64,000 nucleotides of DNA from Atopobium sp. UBA1382. GTDB lineage: Bacteria; Actinomycetota; Coriobacteriia; Coriobacteriales; Atopobiaceae. Positions 1 to 7,871 of the stretch are shown piece after piece. The position numbers were made by a program, and so were the translations under genes. A model generated the notes under the pieces. That model was given only the letters and a program-made list of their open reading frames with translations, searched no databases and was not told where the DNA came from. Position 1 is the stretch's first letter, and each line of letters opens with the position of its first letter. The stretch is taken from contig DBQY01000016.1 in assembly GCA_002305805.1 (NCBI GenBank), positions 193,694 through 257,693 on the forward strand, read 5' to 3'.

Positions 1-437
1 TGCTTCAGGCTCACGTGGTTGTGCTCCATGAGGTCGATCAGGCGACCCGGGGTGGCGACGAGCAGGTCGCACCCACGCTCGAGCTCCTTGATCTGGCGGT
101 CGAATTTGGCGCCGCCCATGACGATGACCGCGCGCTGACCGGTCTTCTCGCACACCACGGAGACGACCTTCTCTATCTGCGCCGCGAGCTCGCGCGTGGG
201 CGTGACCACGAGTGCGTGCGGGCCCTTGCCCTTGGCGCCGGCCACGAGCTGCAGCGCGGGCAGCGCGAAGGCCGCGGTCTTGCCCGTGCCCGTCTGCGCG
301 GATGCCACGATGTCGCGACCCGTGAGGACCACGGGGATGGCCTGCTCCTGAACGGGGGTCGGGGTGGTGAAGCCGAGGGCGTCCACCCCGGCGAGAATCT
401 GCTCGTTAAGCCCGAGCTCGGCAAATGTAGTAGTCAT
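1..437 (-). CDS. DEAD-box ATP-dependent RNA helicase, N-terminal part (cut by window edge)
   Basis: The reverse strand reads from an ATG at 437 to the window edge, about 145 residues beginning MTTTFAELGLNEQ. It shows the Q motif (F5 and PTPVQ near residues 26-30), Walker A AQTGTGKT (47-54), motif Ia PTRELA (about 79-84), a GG motif and motif Ib TPGR (about 129-132). These define the first RecA-like lobe of a DEAD-box RNA helicase of the RhlE/DeaD type, which unwinds RNA in ribosome assembly or cold adaptation. The DEAD box and second lobe lie outside the window, so the subfamily cannot be fixed. It diverges from metA across an inverted-repeat cassette. Confidence 0.9.
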   Translation of the reverse strand, partial: MTTTFAELGLNEQILAGVDALGFTTPTPVQEQAIPVVLTGRDIVASAQTGTGKTAAFALPALQLVAGAKGKGPHALVVTPTRELAAQIEKVVSVVCEKTGQRAVIVMGGAKFDRQIKELERGCDLLVATPGRLIDLMEHNHVSLK

Positions 438-495
438 GCTTGCAAGTATAGTGCATGTGCGTCGGCGCTGCGGCTGCCTGTCCGTCGCGCCGTTT

Positions 496-627
496 CTCAA
501 AGGTTGGGTACTTTTCTCTGATCCCCGTAAGTACTGCCCTGCGGGTACCAATTCTCTACCTGCGCAAACCGAAAGCTCTCGGCGTCGGATACTCACGATG
601 GCCGCGAAAAAGTACCCAACCTTTGAG
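496..627. repeat. Intergenic inverted-repeat cassette A (perfect 20-bp arms)
   Basis: A perfect 20-bp inverted repeat, CTCAAAGGTTGGGTACTTTT at 496-515 and its exact reverse complement at 608-627, encloses 92 bp with no gene. ACCTGCG sits at 558-564, essentially the centre. The arm resembles the AGGTTTGGGTTC arms of the cassettes near 42130 and 51752. It lies between the divergent helicase and metA, and the right arm overlaps the expected -35 zone of the metA promoter. Confidence 0.85.
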
Positions 628-650
628 GGGGCGGCTCCGCGCCGTATACT
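623..650 (+). promoter_or_regulatory. Putative metA promoter
   Basis: TATACT at 645-650 fits a -10 box, with a weak TTTGAG at 623-628 (16-nt spacing) lying inside the right arm of cassette A. The metA start follows 31 nt after the -10 box. No SAM riboswitch fold was recognised in the leader. Confidence 0.4.
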
Positions 651-681
651 GGACAGGTTAAGCCGCAGAAACGGAGTCCGC

Positions 682-1656
682 ATGCCCATCAACATCCCCG
701 ACGGTCTGCCCGCCAAGACCATCCTCCAGCAGGAGCGCATCTTCGCCCTCGAGGAGGAGGTGGCCAGCCACCAGGAGATTCGCCCGCTGCGCGTGGCGAT
801 CTTGAACCTCATGCCCACCAAGATCGAGACCGAGACCCAGATCCTGCGTCTCATCTCCAAGTCCCCGCTGCAGGTGAGCTGCGACTTCATGCGCGTCTCC
901 ACCCACGAGTCCACGCACGTCTCGCAGGACCACCTGGTCAAGTTCTACGACACGTTCGACTCCTTCCGCGACAAGAACTACGACGGCCTGATCATCACCG
1001 GCGCCCCCGTTGAGCACCTCGAGTACGAGGAGGTCGACTACTGGGACGAGTTCTGCGAGATCGTGGACTGGAGCCAGGAGCACGTGTTCTCGACGATGTT
1101 TCTGTGCTGGGGCGCGCTCGGTGCGCTGTGGCACCTCTACGGCATCCCCAAGCGCCAGCTCGGCGCCAAGCTCTTCGGCGTGTTCAAGCAGCGCCTCTGC
1201 GACGAGTACAGCTTCCTCACCAACGGGTTCGACGAGGTGCACTACATGCCGCACAGCCGCCACGCAGCGATCGACACCGGCGAGCTGGCCAAGCACCCCG
1301 AGCTCTGCACGCTCTCCGAGGGCTTTACGAGTGGCCCGTCGCTTCTCGCCACGCGCGACTTCCACGAGGTCTACGTGACCGGTCACTTTGAGTACGGCCG
1401 CGACACCCTGGCCGACGAGTTCTGGCGCGACTTCCACAAGGGCCTGCCCATCCGCGTGCCCGAGAACTACTTCCCCGATGATGACCCCGAGCAGCAGCCG
1501 CTCTTCACCTGGCGCGCGCACGCCAACCTGCTGTATCGCAACTGGCTCAACTGGGTGTACCAGATGACGCCGTATGACCTGGACGAGATTCCGGCCGCAA
1601 TTGCGGACCTGCGCGCGCGGGCCACGGCTGCGACCGGTCACGTGGACAAGTTCTAG
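682..1656 (+). CDS. metA: Homoserine O-acyltransferase (MetA), predicted acetyl-CoA type
   Basis: This 324-residue enzyme acylates the hydroxyl of L-homoserine, the first committed step of methionine synthesis. The catalytic residues fall at the family's usual numbers: Cys142 in FLCWGA, His235 and Glu237 in TGHFEYG. Residue 111 is Glu (GAPVEHLEY). In characterised MetA enzymes Glu111 favours acetyl-CoA and Gly111 favours succinyl-CoA, so O-acetylhomoserine is the inferred product. The ATG at 682, preceded by GGAG, gives the normal MetA N-terminus MPINIPDG; the longer open frame upstream runs through the repeat cassette and is rejected. Confidence 0.95.
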   Translation: MPINIPDGLPAKTILQQERIFALEEEVASHQEIRPLRVAILNLMPTKIETETQILRLISKSPLQVSCDFMRVSTHESTHVSQDHLVKFYDTFDSFRDKNYDGLIITGAPVEHLEYEEVDYWDEFCEIVDWSQEHVFSTMFLCWGALGALWHLYGIPKRQLGAKLFGVFKQRLCDEYSFLTNGFDEVHYMPHSRHAAIDTGELAKHPELCTLSEGFTSGPSLLATRDFHEVYVTGHFEYGRDTLADEFWRDFHKGLPIRVPENYFPDDDPEQQPLFTWRAHANLLYRNWLNWVYQMTPYDLDEIPAAIADLRARATAATGHVDKF

Positions 1657-1668
1657 GGCGAGAAGATC

Positions 1669-2112
1669 ATGGCAAAGGAGCGTCTGACAGAAGAGCTGCT
1701 TGAGCGCCTGCGTGCGTCCGCTCGTCCGGAGGCCTACCTCGACGAGGGCGCCACGATCGACCGCAAGCTGTCCGACTACCTGTACGAGCTGCGCATCGAA
1801 AAGGGCCTCAAGCGCTCCACGATCATCAAGGCCTGCGGCATCAACCAGACCCAGGGCTACGACATCTTTGGCGGCAAGAGCAAGCCCGGGCGTGACAAGG
1901 CCATCATGCTGTCTCTGGGCATGGGCTGCACCCTGCGCGAGACGCAGCGCATCATGCGCCTGGCCGGCGTCTCGGAGCTCTGGCCCAAGACGCGCCGCGA
2001 CGCCATCATCATCTGGTGCATAGAGCACGGCATGTCTCGCCAAGAGACCGACGACGAGCTCTTTCGCCTGGACGAGGACACCCTCTTCAAGAACACCTGC
2101 CCGCTCACCTAG
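1669..2112 (+). CDS. Helix-turn-helix (XRE-like) protein paired with a Ser/Thr kinase
   Basis: A 147-residue protein with a helix-turn-helix-like segment at about 35-75 (LSDYLYELRIEKGLKRSTIIKACGINQ is the start of it, read here as separate helices around LSDYLYELR and STIIKACGI), followed by a helical C-terminal half. It resembles lambda-repressor/XRE-type DNA-binding proteins found beside Ser/Thr kinase genes. It starts 12 nt after metA and ends 95 nt before the kinase; a palindrome at 2131-2154 lies between. It probably regulates the kinase block rather than metA. The exact family is not recognised, and autoregulation through the palindrome is an inference. Confidence 0.7.
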   Translation: MAKERLTEELLERLRASARPEAYLDEGATIDRKLSDYLYELRIEKGLKRSTIIKACGINQTQGYDIFGGKSKPGRDKAIMLSLGMGCTLRETQRIMRLAGVSELWPKTRRDAIIIWCIEHGMSRQETDDELFRLDEDTLFKNTCPLT

Positions 2113-2130
2113 GCCCGTCGGCAGTTCAGC

Positions 2131-2154
2131 TGGCAACTGAGGACTCAGTTGCCA
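2131..2154. promoter_or_regulatory. Palindrome upstream of the kinase gene (candidate operator)
   Basis: TGGCAACTGAG and CTCAGTTGCCA form 11-bp arms separated by GA. There is no T-run after it, so a terminator is less likely than an operator. A related CTCAGTT/AACTGAG palindrome lies at 5725-5751 in the same gene block. Confidence 0.55.
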
Positions 2155-2207
2155 ACGGAACTTAAGCTCTATGGAGAAGGCCAAAAGTCGAGAAAAGCGG
2201 GCAGAGA

Positions 2208-3878
2208 GTGGACGACGAGCAAATCATGCATGCCATGGATCTTGACGACGCCTATCGCGTGGACCGCGTGCTCGCCCGCGGGGCGGGCGGCGTGACCGAG
2301 ATTGTGGCGCTGGGGGAGTCGGGCCCGTTCGTCCGCAAGCGCATACCGTCCAGGCTGGCACGTCGAGGCGTGTGGGGCACCCTCGCTGAGTGCGACTGCG
2401 CGCGCCTGCCTCGCGTGATCGCCACCTACGAGATGCCGGACGAGTTCGTGGTGGTGTGCGACTTCGTTCCCGGAGAGAACCTGGAGCAGCTCCTGTCCGC
2501 GCGCGGGCGCCTTGCCGAGAAGGACGCAGCGCGCCTGGTGGCCCAGCTCTGCGAGGCGGCTGCGGCACTCCACGCGCACGGCATCATCCACCGGGACATC
2601 TCGCCGACCAACGTGATCGTGGCGGCGGACGGCGCGCACCTCATCGACCTGGGCATCGCGCGCTTCAGGGCCGAGGGCGCCACGCACGACACCACACAGC
2701 TTGGCACGCCCGGCTTTGCCGCGCCCGAGCAGCACGGCTTTGCCCAGACCGACGCCCGCACCGACGTCTACTCCCTCGGGCGCGTGCTGGGCTACCTGCT
2801 CACGGGCGTTCGCCCCGAGATGCCGGACGCCGCCGAGTACGAGCAGGCCCTCGCAGACGAGAGGATCGTGTCGCCGCGGATGCGAGCCGTCGTGGAGCGC
2901 GCGAGCGCCTTCGAGCCCAGCGCGCGCTACCAGAGCGCGGCGGAGCTTGCCCGCGCGCTGGGGGCGGAGGTGGCGGACGCGGCTGCGCCGGCGGCCGAGC
3001 GGGAGGGGGTGTCGCAGGCGGCGCCTGCGCCCGAGGCGGTTCCGGCGGCCGGGCAGAGGAGCCCGGCGCGCCGCAACTGGGTCAAGGGCCTCTTCGCTGT
3101 GATGGCGGCGATTGCGTTTGTGGCGGCGGTGGCGCTCATCGTTGTGACGACGCTCGGTCGGGGTGAGGGGGACGCGGACGTCTCGACCGCCGACGAGCCG
3201 GCGCAGACCCAGACGCAGCTGCAGCCGGAGGACGCTGCCGGCGACGCGGGCGACGTGGACGACGCCGACGGCCCGGGCGGCTCGGTCGCTCCCGTCGCCG
3301 ACGAGAACCCGCTCGAGATCGTTGAGTCCGGGTGGTCGGTGGGATCCACCGGGTACGTCAACTACGCGTTCGCGCTAAGGAACAACGGCAGCGTGCTTAT
3401 CGAGTACCCAGCGGTGACCGTTACCGGGCGCGACGCCGATGGTTCTGTGCTCTTCTCGGACGATTGGGTTGTCTCGGAGGTGGCGGCAGGGGAGACAGGC
3501 TACTTTGCCTCTATGGCAGGCAACGGGACGGCTCCGGCAACGGTGGACATCACCCCCATCGCGCCAGATGACTATCAGTACACATTAGCTTCGGAAGCGC
3601 GCGCGGTCTTCTCGGTATCGGGTGCGCGCGGGGTGTCCGACAAATTTGGCGGCGTCCAGTTCGTGGGCGAGGTCACTACTGATGAGGATGACGGCTCGAT
3701 GGGCATGGGTCAGGTCCTATTGAGTGTTGTGCTGCGTGACAAGTCTGGGCAGATAATCTACGGTGCCAGCGGCTTTGCCAATCGACCTGCCGTGGGAAAG
3801 ACAACTTCGTTTGAGATTGACGCCTTCGACGCGCCCGGAGACTATACAAGCTTTGAGATCTACGCCCGCCCGTGGTAG
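2208..3878 (+). CDS. Transmembrane eukaryotic-type Ser/Thr protein kinase
   Basis: A 556-residue protein with a cytoplasmic kinase domain (about 15-255): glycine loop ARGAGGVT (23-30), candidate Lys44, HRD at 128-130 with Asn135, DLG in place of DFG (147-149), and APE at 172-174. An Ala/Pro-rich linker is followed by one membrane helix (about 293-316) and an external domain of roughly 240 residues with Asp/Glu-rich linkers and a beta-rich C-terminus. There are no PASTA repeats, so the sensor differs from PknB. The GTG at 2208 is used; ATG at 2226 is an alternative. It converges with the SPFH gene 21 bp away. Confidence 0.88.
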   Translation: MDDEQIMHAMDLDDAYRVDRVLARGAGGVTEIVALGESGPFVRKRIPSRLARRGVWGTLAECDCARLPRVIATYEMPDEFVVVCDFVPGENLEQLLSARGRLAEKDAARLVAQLCEAAAALHAHGIIHRDISPTNVIVAADGAHLIDLGIARFRAEGATHDTTQLGTPGFAAPEQHGFAQTDARTDVYSLGRVLGYLLTGVRPEMPDAAEYEQALADERIVSPRMRAVVERASAFEPSARYQSAAELARALGAEVADAAAPAAEREGVSQAAPAPEAVPAAGQRSPARRNWVKGLFAVMAAIAFVAAVALIVVTTLGRGEGDADVSTADEPAQTQTQLQPEDAAGDAGDVDDADGPGGSVAPVADENPLEIVESGWSVGSTGYVNYAFALRNNGSVLIEYPAVTVTGRDADGSVLFSDDWVVSEVAAGETGYFASMAGNGTAPATVDITPIAPDDYQYTLASEARAVFSVSGARGVSDKFGGVQFVGEVTTDEDDGSMGMGQVLLSVVLRDKSGQIIYGASGFANRPAVGKTTSFEIDAFDAPGDYTSFEIYARPW

Positions 3879-3899
3879 TCCAGCCGCGGACGGGAAGCC

Positions 3900-5069
3900 T
3901 TACAGCCCCAGGATCTCCTGCTTCTTTGCGTCAAACTCCTCCTGCGTGAGAATGCCCATGTCGAGAAGGTCCTTGAGCTTCTTGAGCGTCTCCATCTGCT
4001 CGTCCAGGCTCGGCTTTGGTGCGGCTGTCGCATTGGGCACCTCCGGAGCTCCGGCCCCCTGAACCGTGGCGGCGTTCTGCGGGTTGAGCGCACTTGCGAG
4101 GTTCATGCCAAAGAGCATGCCGCCGCCATCGCCGAGGCCGTTGTCGCGCACGCCCTCTGCAATCATCTGCTGCGCCGCGACGTTGGCCGCCTGCTGGGAT
4201 ACGCCCTCATAGGCGCGTACGCCCATCTTCTTCTCGGAGAACTGACGGACGAGCTCTCGAGACTGCTCCGAGAACTCGATGTTCTCAACCGCAATGGAGA
4301 CAAGCTTGAGGCCGAAGCGCGCCTCCCACGTGCCTGCGTTGTCGTCTTCCGAGACGATCTGCGCGGCGATTGCGCTTGTCTGTGACGGAAGCTGGGAGAT
4401 TCGGTAGCTTGCGGAGAGTGCGTTCACGGCGGCGATGAATGAGTGGAGGAATTCGGCAAGCAGCTGCGTTCGCGCCTTCGGGTCGTCAAGCGAGTAGGAG
4501 AACACGTTGGCGGGCAGGAAGTTCCTCACCAGGAGCTCGGGGTTGCTCACTTGAACCGAGAACGAACCATACGCGTAGACCTCAAGGTCGGTTCCATAAA
4601 ATAGGTCGTTGTAGGCAAGCGGTCCTCGCGTCCCAAATCTGAGGCCGCGAATCTCGTGCAGGTTGACGAAGGCCACGCGTTTCTCGTCGGCGGACATGCC
4701 CGAGAAGCCGACGCGCTCTGCCGCCTCGTCAAGGAGAATCCTGCCGATTCCCTTTTCACGGCGATCCTGCTCGTCAAATACACTGGCCTGCCCGTCACGG
4801 TACTCAAAGCTTCCGGGTGTCGTGATGACCTGCTCGATTCCCGCCTGGCTGAACACAAACGCAGCCGTGCCCTCGGGAACAAAGATAAACGACCCGTTAG
4901 AGAGGATGTCTTCCGCCCCGCGGTTTGCCCCGCGGCCGTTCTGCGAGTTCTTGCGAATTCCTGGGGCCACAACGGTGTGCTCGTCGAATGCCGGGGAGGT
5001 GACGATATCCTTCCACTGGTCGGCAAGCACGCCGCCGATGGAGTCAAACGCCGCGTCGAAGATTCCCAT
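3900..5069 (-). CDS. SPFH-domain protein with C-terminal SHOCT domain (YdjI-like)
   Basis: A 389-residue protein with an SPFH (band-7/flotillin-like) region spanning roughly residues 20-280, a Gly/Ala-rich linker, and a SHOCT-type tail (about 360-389: LKKLKDLLDMGILTQEEF). It resembles Bacillus YdjI, annotated as a virion-core-like protein. Such proteins form membrane-associated scaffolds in envelope stress responses. No transmembrane helix is obvious. An AGGAGG ribosome site precedes the ATG at 5069. It lies 9 bp downstream of the PH-like/zinc-ribbon gene on the same strand, so the two are probably one operon and may act together. Confidence 0.82.
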   Translation of the reverse strand: MGIFDAAFDSIGGVLADQWKDIVTSPAFDEHTVVAPGIRKNSQNGRGANRGAEDILSNGSFIFVPEGTAAFVFSQAGIEQVITTPGSFEYRDGQASVFDEQDRREKGIGRILLDEAAERVGFSGMSADEKRVAFVNLHEIRGLRFGTRGPLAYNDLFYGTDLEVYAYGSFSVQVSNPELLVRNFLPANVFSYSLDDPKARTQLLAEFLHSFIAAVNALSASYRISQLPSQTSAIAAQIVSEDDNAGTWEARFGLKLVSIAVENIEFSEQSRELVRQFSEKKMGVRAYEGVSQQAANVAAQQMIAEGVRDNGLGDGGGMLFGMNLASALNPQNAATVQGAGAPEVPNATAAPKPSLDEQMETLKKLKDLLDMGILTQEEFDAKKQEILGL

Positions 5070-5078
5070 TGCAGCCTC

Positions 5079-5699
5079 CTAGAGCGTCTGACGAGTATCG
5101 CAGTACGAGCACGTTACGGTTGAGCCTGCACGTCCGGTGATCGGGGCGTGGCAGCCTACGCACTTCTTGGTGACATTGGCGGGCCGCTCCTTCTGTGCGG
5201 CGCCTTTGGGCTGCCGTCCGCCTCCAAAGATGGAGCCAACCAAGTCCCTGGCCCCGTCAACGACGTTGGATATTTCGGGAGGAAGGTTGTCCTCTGCCCC
5301 TATGCTGGACAGGTCCCCGTCGGCGGCTTGTGCGATGGCGCGTGCCCACCGCTCGGCCAGGCGTCGCGGGTTGGCCGGGAAGTACAGCGTGGTGGTCTCG
5401 TCCTCAAAGGCGGCCTGCAGACAGTGGCTGGAGCGGTACTTGATGGCAAAGACCTGTGGAGCGTCGTTCTGCCGTCGGATCTTTTCGAGTGGGCACCGCT
5501 TGAGCATCCGCGTCTTTTTGAACAGGCCCTGAGAGGCGCTTGCAACGAGAATGAGGTTCTGATTGGTAAGCACAAGCTCGTCAAGGTCCTCGCCGCCCGC
5601 GTCATTGCCCAGCTTGACCGACTGCTCCTGCATGACAACGAGCTCTCCCGGAGCGAGATTGTAGTCCTCCACCTGACCCTCCGTTTCTGCATGTCTCAT
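5079..5699 (-). CDS. PH-like domain protein with C-terminal zinc ribbon
   Basis: A protein of up to 206 residues. The N-terminal 140 residues have a beta-rich PH-like pattern (ELVVMQEQSVKL, LVLTNQNLILVA). The C-terminus has CVGC and CSYC pairs consistent with one zinc ribbon. The function is not known; the YdjI-like neighbour suggests a membrane-scaffold partner. ATG at 5699 has no clear ribosome site. A GTG at 5672 preceded by GGAGG with 5-nt spacing may be the real start, giving 197 residues. The divergent palindrome at 5725-5751 lies upstream. Confidence 0.72.
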   Translation of the reverse strand: MRHAETEGQVEDYNLAPGELVVMQEQSVKLGNDAGGEDLDELVLTNQNLILVASASQGLFKKTRMLKRCPLEKIRRQNDAPQVFAIKYRSSHCLQAAFEDETTTLYFPANPRRLAERWARAIAQAADGDLSSIGAEDNLPPEISNVVDGARDLVGSIFGGGRQPKGAAQKERPANVTKKCVGCHAPITGRAGSTVTCSYCDTRQTL

Positions 5700-5724
5700 T
5701 TCATGCTAGGAGGGAAGATCCGGC

Positions 5725-5751
5725 GTTTCCTCAGTTGCTAACTGAGGAAAC
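5725..5751. promoter_or_regulatory. Palindrome in the divergent promoter region (candidate operator)
   Basis: GTTTCCTCAGTT and AACTGAGGAAAC form perfect 12-bp arms with a 3-nt centre (GCT). It sits between the divergently transcribed zinc-ribbon/SPFH pair and the membrane protein at 5819, and shares CTCAGTT/AACTGAG half-sites with the palindrome at 2131-2154. Confidence 0.55.
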
Positions 5752-5818
5752 TGGTTGTCAGGCAAATCACAATGCTTGCAGATTGGATTTCGTTCAGGTT
5801 CGTTGGATGGAGGGCCGT

Positions 5819-6868
5819 ATGGACTGGGAACCTGCGAGCAAGAGCGCCGACAAGCCAAAGGGTAAGAAGAGGCGTGGCCGCCTCATTGCCGTCGTGATCG
5901 TGGTGCTGCTCGTAATCGCTGGCGTCTCCCGCTGCGGAGGCGGAGGAGACGAGCGCCTTGACTGGCCCACGAGCGGGCTTGCGACGATGCTGCCGAAGCC
6001 AGAGTCCGGTGTAGGGAACGTTGTGATCAACGACAACGAGAAGTTCTCGGCAAGCGTTGATGGATACACGCAGGAGCAGTTTGACTCCTACGTAGCGCAG
6101 TGTCAGGAGAAGGGTTTCTCGGTTGAGGCCACGTCAGACGTGGATGAGCTCGATGCATATACCGAAGACGGACATCACCTAACCTTGCATTTCTACGACT
6201 CGCTTGAGAACATGGACATCAATCTCGAGGCACCGATTGAGATGGGCACGATTTCCTGGCCTACTGCTGGTGCCGGCTCGTTGGTGCCTGCGCCCACTTC
6301 AACGACGGGCAGTATCGACTCCGACAGCTCGGGGTTCTTCTTTGCCTACGTGGGCGAGACGAGTGCGGAGGACTATGCGGCCTACGTTGACGCATGCTCT
6401 TCGGCGGGGTTCAACGTTGACTACGACCGCGGCGACACGTGGTACGGCGCCGACAACGCGGACGGCGTCTCGCTGCGGGTCGAGTATCGCGGCTTCAACA
6501 CCATGTCGGTCAGCGTGGACGCGCCCGATGGCGCGGAGGCTGAGCCCGTGGCAGAGGGCGAGACGGCGACCACGGAGACGACCACGCCCAGCGCCGATGC
6601 ATCGGGAGTCGACCCCGACTTCAAGGCGACCATGGACGGGTACGAGAGTTATGTCAACGAGTACATCGACTTCATGAACACGTACAACAGCGATCCCAAC
6701 AATGTGGTGGGCATGCTGACGCAGTATAACGAGATGATGCAGGAGTATGCCAACTGGGCCGAGCAAATTGAGGCCATCGACGAGAACTCTCTGTCGGCGG
6801 CGGACCTTGCCTACTACACGGAGGTTATGGGCCGGGTGAACGCCCGTCTGCTGGAGATTGGGCAGTAG
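5819..6868 (+). CDS. Membrane-anchored protein with two DUF6591-like repeats
   Basis: A 349-residue protein: a Lys/Arg-rich cytoplasmic start, one membrane helix (about 24-42, LIAVVIVVLLVIAGV), then two repeated external domains of about 90 residues. Each begins with a WPT-G motif (LDWPTSGLATMLPKP; ISWPTAGAGSLVPAP) and ends with a VxAP-type strand, as in DUF6591. A Thr-rich linker leads to a helical C-terminal segment of about 85 residues. Function is unknown. The ATG at 5819, with GGAGG 5 nt upstream, is preferred over upstream starts that cross the palindrome. Co-location with the kinase suggests an envelope-signalling role (inference). Confidence 0.75.
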   Translation: MDWEPASKSADKPKGKKRRGRLIAVVIVVLLVIAGVSRCGGGGDERLDWPTSGLATMLPKPESGVGNVVINDNEKFSASVDGYTQEQFDSYVAQCQEKGFSVEATSDVDELDAYTEDGHHLTLHFYDSLENMDINLEAPIEMGTISWPTAGAGSLVPAPTSTTGSIDSDSSGFFFAYVGETSAEDYAAYVDACSSAGFNVDYDRGDTWYGADNADGVSLRVEYRGFNTMSVSVDAPDGAEAEPVAEGETATTETTTPSADASGVDPDFKATMDGYESYVNEYIDFMNTYNSDPNNVVGMLTQYNEMMQEYANWAEQIEAIDENSLSAADLAYYTEVMGRVNARLLEIGQ

Positions 6869-6897
6869 TCGAATAGCACGCTAGAATTCGACAAAAG

Positions 6898-6931
6898 GGG
6901 CGACGCGCCGAGACTGGCGCGTCGCCCGTTC
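6898..6931 (+). terminator. Intrinsic-type terminator after the DUF6591-like gene
   Basis: GGGCGACGCGCC (6898-6909) and GGCGCGTCGCCC (6916-6927) form a 12-bp stem with a 6-nt loop, followed by GTTCTCGT rather than a pure T-run. Confidence 0.8.
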
Positions 6932-7277
6932 TCGTCTGCCCTAGGAATCGGCTCGCTTGTGGCGGATTAACGTCATCGAAAGTGGGCGAGTGTCGCGGGA
7001 TGGTATGAGACATGTCGTTTGCTTGGACTTGTCTCGCGCATGTCCCATGTTCCGCATCTAGATTCATTGGGCTGTATCGCCTTGATGGGGGTGGATGCGA
7101 TGAATTTAACTCTCAGAGTGGTTTTTGCACATCCTATAGAGGGGCTCGTTCTTTTGATGTCGGACCCACTAATGTGACAAAGGGGCGGTCCGCCAGGTGG
7201 CCGCTGAAACTCCCTCGCTTGAGCGCGACGACGACACGCGGCTCTTATTCTTAAGATTGCAGTGGAATCACACAGGA
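6932..7277. other. Convergent intergenic stretch, no gene seen
   Basis: About 345 bp between the terminator and the end of the minus-strand lipoprotein gene. Short open frames here have no plausible ribosome site or family resemblance. Composition is less GC-rich than the core genes. No clear repeat or RNA gene was found. Confidence 0.5.
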
Positions 7278-7871
7278 TTACACATCAACCCAGACGACCG
7301 AATATGTTTCGCCCACTAAATTACCGACGTTTGTTATGTATGATTCGAGCATGGTACGCGCTCGCTCTCGTGCTTGATGTTTGAGAGTCTCGTCTTGATC
7401 CGCTGACTGTCGCATACTTTCCTGTGCGCTGCTGAGAGCATCCGTCTTCTCTTCCGTTGTAAAATCGGTTAAGAAGCCGGTTTCGATCGCCGGCTCAGTT
7501 ATGGAATCCTCGGCTACATCGACATCGAGTATTTCCGCCTGCGGAAGGGCGACAGTGACCACGTTCGAAGCGTCGGGTTCAGAGATGCTCACCTTACTAA
7601 AATCGATGCCGATTTCTACAACGCCGCTGTACTCAAACCACATGCGCTTGTAGCCGTGGTTGAAAGGACCGACTGCCTCATGCTCGGCCCGGGCAACGTT
7701 GTGATAATAAACTTCGAGCGTCGACAACTCACAGATGTATCCCGCGTTGGAGAACTCGGGCTTCTCGTCAGGGCTTTCGGTTGATGGTGAGCAGCCAGCC
7801 ATGGAGGCAAAGATAAACATAATGGCAAGGAGCGAAATAAGAGAAAGCCTTACGTGCCCTCTAGCGTTCAC
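7278..7871 (-). CDS. DUF4230 lipoprotein
   Basis: A 197-residue secreted lipoprotein. A signal peptide (about 1-26) ends in the lipobox MAGC, predicting lipidation of Cys27. The mature part carries a DUF4230 pattern: ELSTLEVYYHNV, the FEYSGVVEIGIDFSKV strand, VTVALPQAEIL, then helices and a C-terminal hydrophobic strand. DUF4230 proteins are widespread but uncharacterised. Its ATG overlaps the stop of the upstream DUF4230 gene by 4 nt (ATGA), so the pair is translationally coupled. Codon use and base composition are AT-richer than neighbours, suggesting acquisition. Confidence 0.82.
   Translation of the reverse strand: MNARGHVRLSLISLLAIMFIFASMAGCSPSTESPDEKPEFSNAGYICELSTLEVYYHNVARAEHEAVGPFNHGYKRMWFEYSGVVEIGIDFSKVSISEPDASNVVTVALPQAEILDVDVAEDSITEPAIETGFLTDFTTEEKTDALSSAQESMRQSADQDETLKHQARERARTMLESYITNVGNLVGETYSVVWVDV

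Noticed and set aside
364..681. Extended N-terminus of metA
   Set aside because: It would run through an inverted repeat and predict an abnormal N-terminus; the ATG at 682 gives correct catalytic numbering.
437..681. SAM or T-box riboswitch upstream of metA
   Set aside because: The sequence between the genes is occupied by an inverted-repeat cassette and shows no such fold.
7012..7254. 80-residue plus-strand frame after the DUF6591-like gene
   Set aside because: Lies in a convergent spacer after a terminator with no start signal.
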